Shown: one piece after another, positions 6,901 through 8,487 of the stretch
Numbering within the stretch: the first letter of the stretch is position 1
Layout of the letters: the number at the start of each line of letters is the position of its first letter
Source: an uncultured Bacteroidales bacterium
GTDB taxonomy: Bacteria; Bacteroidota; Bacteroidia; Bacteroidales; P3
Length of the DNA stretch: 8,487 nucleotides
Reading direction: 5' to 3'
Assembly: GCA_947174375.1 (NCBI GenBank)
Contig: CAMWIS010000069.1
Span: 1-8,487 of the forward strand
Translations under genes and position numbers: made by a program
The notes under the pieces: generated by a model
Told to the model about the DNA's origin: nothing
Database searches by the model: none
What the model saw: only the letters and a program-made list of their open reading frames with translations

Positions 6901-8434
6901 GTTGCAATACGCCCCGTTGGATGTAGTTGGGATAAATGCCCAATAGCCGGTTGACGTAAAATGCCAGGTTCAGGTATTTCCCTATCCGTTTGGTGGCCTT
7001 CAGGTTGACATCCATATAAAAGGGGATGGTGGTGCGCTCTAAATAGAGCGGCGAGTAGGTCTCCACCAAGTGTTGCAGTTGCACGTCGGTTTTGTCTTCT
7101 TCGCGGAACGGGTGCGCTTCGCCGCTTTGGTCCACATAGAGCACCGGGATGCCGGAAGTCCACAGGTTGCGCCGGCTGGTGAACCACGTGCATTGCAGGG
7201 AGGTGGAGAACGTGAGGCCGAGGCGTTGCAGGTAGGTGTCGAACACAAAGTTGGTGTTGAACGCCTGGCTTTCCGTCCCGTTTTCGTCTTCATACAGGCC
7301 GACGTAGGACAATTGCTTGTTGTTGAGTAGGATGGACGATGCCTTGTATTTGGGTTGGTTCGCGCTGTAGATGGTCTTGATCCACGCGCCGTTTACGGTG
7401 ATTCGGGTCTTGATGGCCTCAATCCGCTTGGAGGCGAATTGGAATTCCACGCCCTCTTTTTTCACCCTCAACCCGTTGCCGAACGAAGTATATACGCTGA
7501 GGTTGTAGGCATCGGCATAGGTCATCGCGGACAGGTCGGGCGGTGCCGTCAACGTCGCGGCATCGACGCTGGCCGGGTCATACAGTTTGTAAAGCAGCGA
7601 CCGGTAATAGGTCAGGGCATCGAAGGCGTTGTCCATCCGCTCGCGGAAATATGTGACCGACAGGCGGTTGTTCTTGTAGGAAACATCCGCCCGCACCTCC
7701 CATTTCATGTTGCGTGCCGGTTCCAGCCCGTAGTTCGTGTTATCCCATTTGTAGGTCATCATGTTGATGCGGCGGTAGTCCGGGTTGGCGTGGTAGTAAT
7801 TCAACTGGATCAAATCCACGTACATGAAGTCGGGAAACAGCTGCGCGGTGGTCGGCATACGGCTGATTTGCCCCCATCCACCTGAAAAAGAGACGTTCCA
7901 ACCCTTGGCCGTCGGCAATTTCCATTGCAGGTCCAAACGCGGGTCGGCATATACCTTGCCGCGCATCTTGTATTGCGGGTTTAAGCCCAGCAGGGACTGC
8001 AACCGAACCCCTGCCGTCAGAATCAAGCGGTGCTTTTTGAGCGGCAGGCTCAGCACGTCTTCGGCATAGAGCGCCAGGGGTTGCAGGCCGGGGATGTCCT
8101 TGAAACGGCGCGGCCGCGTGCTGAAGCTCTCGCTGATGGGGCGCGTGCGGTCGAAAACCGGGCCTTCGCCCAAATTCTTCTGATAGTTCCATTCCCCCCC
8201 TAAGTTCAGCACGTTTTTACCGGGGCCGACGGGGAAGGCCATTTTGGCGCGGGCGGAGGCCGTGGCGTACAGCGGTTTGCCGTCGATAACCATCTGGGCC
8301 ACGTAGTTGTATGGCAGATAGAGACCGTCCGACTCTCCGGTCTCTTTTTGGGTGGTGATGGCGGCCGGACGGTTCAGCGATACCGATTTCGTCTCGCTCA
8401 TCTTCTCCCATTGCTGGTTGATGGAGGCGGAAGG
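6848..8434 (-). CDS. TonB-dependent receptor, 5' end missing
   Basis: This is the C-terminal beta-barrel part of an outer-membrane receptor. Alternating aromatic strands are seen throughout (RLILTAGVRL, NVSFSGGWGQISRMP, NRLSVTYFRERMDNAF, KTRITVNGAWIKT). Late strands typical of TonB receptors follow, among them FYMDVNLKATKRIGKYLNLAFYVNRLL. The chain ends PSPYFGMELKLIF, with the C-terminal Phe required for barrel assembly. The signal peptide, any N-terminal carboxypeptidase-regulatory domain, the plug and the first strands are missing. The first ATG is at 8401, but the frame is open further up with protein-like sequence (SASINQQWEK) until an in-frame stop at 8437-8435 that lies in the terminal repeat, so 8401 is not a genuine start. 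About 517-528 residues remain. No SusD-like partner follows, so it is probably a metallophore or cofactor receptor and not a SusC glycan receptor. Confidence 0.88.
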   Translation of the reverse strand, partial: PSASINQQWEKMSETKSVSLNRPAAITTQKETGESDGLYLPYNYVAQMVIDGKPLYATASARAKMAFPVGPGKNVLNLGGEWNYQKNLGEGPVFDRTRPISESFSTRPRRFKDIPGLQPLALYAEDVLSLPLKKHRLILTAGVRLQSLLGLNPQYKMRGKVYADPRLDLQWKLPTAKGWNVSFSGGWGQISRMPTTAQLFPDFMYVDLIQLNYYHANPDYRRINMMTYKWDNTNYGLEPARNMKWEVRADVSYKNNRLSVTYFRERMDNAFDALTYYRSLLYKLYDPASVDAATLTAPPDLSAMTYADAYNLSVYTSFGNGLRVKKEGVEFQFASKRIEAIKTRITVNGAWIKTIYSANQPKYKASSILLNNKQLSYVGLYEDENGTESQAFNTNFVFDTYLQRLGLTFSTSLQCTWFTSRRNLWTSGIPVLYVDQSGEAHPFREEDKTDVQLQHLVETYSPLYLERTTIPFYMDVNLKATKRIGKYLNLAFYVNRLLGIYPNYIQRGVLQRRATPSPYFGMELKLIF

Positions 8435-8487
8435 TTAAAAAATGAGTTTCAGTTCCATGCCGAAATAAGGCGAGGGGGTGGCGCGTC
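8433..8487. repeat. 55-bp direct repeat, terminal copy at window edge
   Basis: An exact copy of 6846-6900 in the same orientation, ending at the last base of the window. On the minus strand it encodes the TonB receptor C-terminus (ATPSPYFGMELKLIF and stop) and is then fused at 8432 to the interior of the same gene. The offset is 1,587 bp. A length of exactly 55 that ends at the sequence end fits the k-mer overlap of a de Bruijn assembler; a real tandem duplication is the alternative. Confidence 0.93.

Overview
This 8.5-kb window looks like chromosomal DNA of a G+C-rich member of the Bacteroidales. The basis is the lipoprotein signals with short Bacteroidetes-style lipoboxes, a TACCTTTG promoter element (the Bacteroidetes -7 box), leaders without Shine-Dalgarno sequences, and protein families (DUF4857, DUF4876, DUF6850, a truncated PepSY-TM protein) that I recall from Bacteroides, Alistipes and relatives. 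Family names were assigned by eye and were not searched.

All genes lie on the minus strand. Reading in the direction of transcription (right to left) there are: the C-terminal two-thirds or so of a TonB-dependent outer-membrane receptor; a DUF4876-type surface lipoprotein; a DUF6850-type outer-membrane beta-barrel; a small lipoprotein with a CxHxCxH motif; a PepSY-associated membrane protein; an ABC ATPase with non-canonical active-site residues; its six-helix permease; and a DUF4857-type anchored periplasmic protein. Gaps are 14 to 31 nt and one pair of genes probably overlaps, so this looks like one operon of eight genes. A candidate internal promoter lies near the end of the barrel gene, ahead of the last five genes. 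A tRNA-Ser(CGA) with its own promoter follows the operon.

Together the operon has parts in every layer of the envelope: receptor, surface lipoprotein and second barrel outside, a possible metal-binding lipoprotein in the periplasm, and a PepSY protein plus ABC exporter-like complex in the inner membrane. The most economical reading is uptake and handling of a metal, heme or metallophore, but the substrate cannot be read from the sequence.

The right edge is peculiar. The last 55 bases repeat exactly the 55 bases at the 3' end of the receptor gene, in the same orientation, and cut into the receptor frame. This is either a k-mer overlap left by an assembler or the junction of a 1,587-bp tandem duplication. 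The apparent start of the receptor ORF is therefore not a real start.
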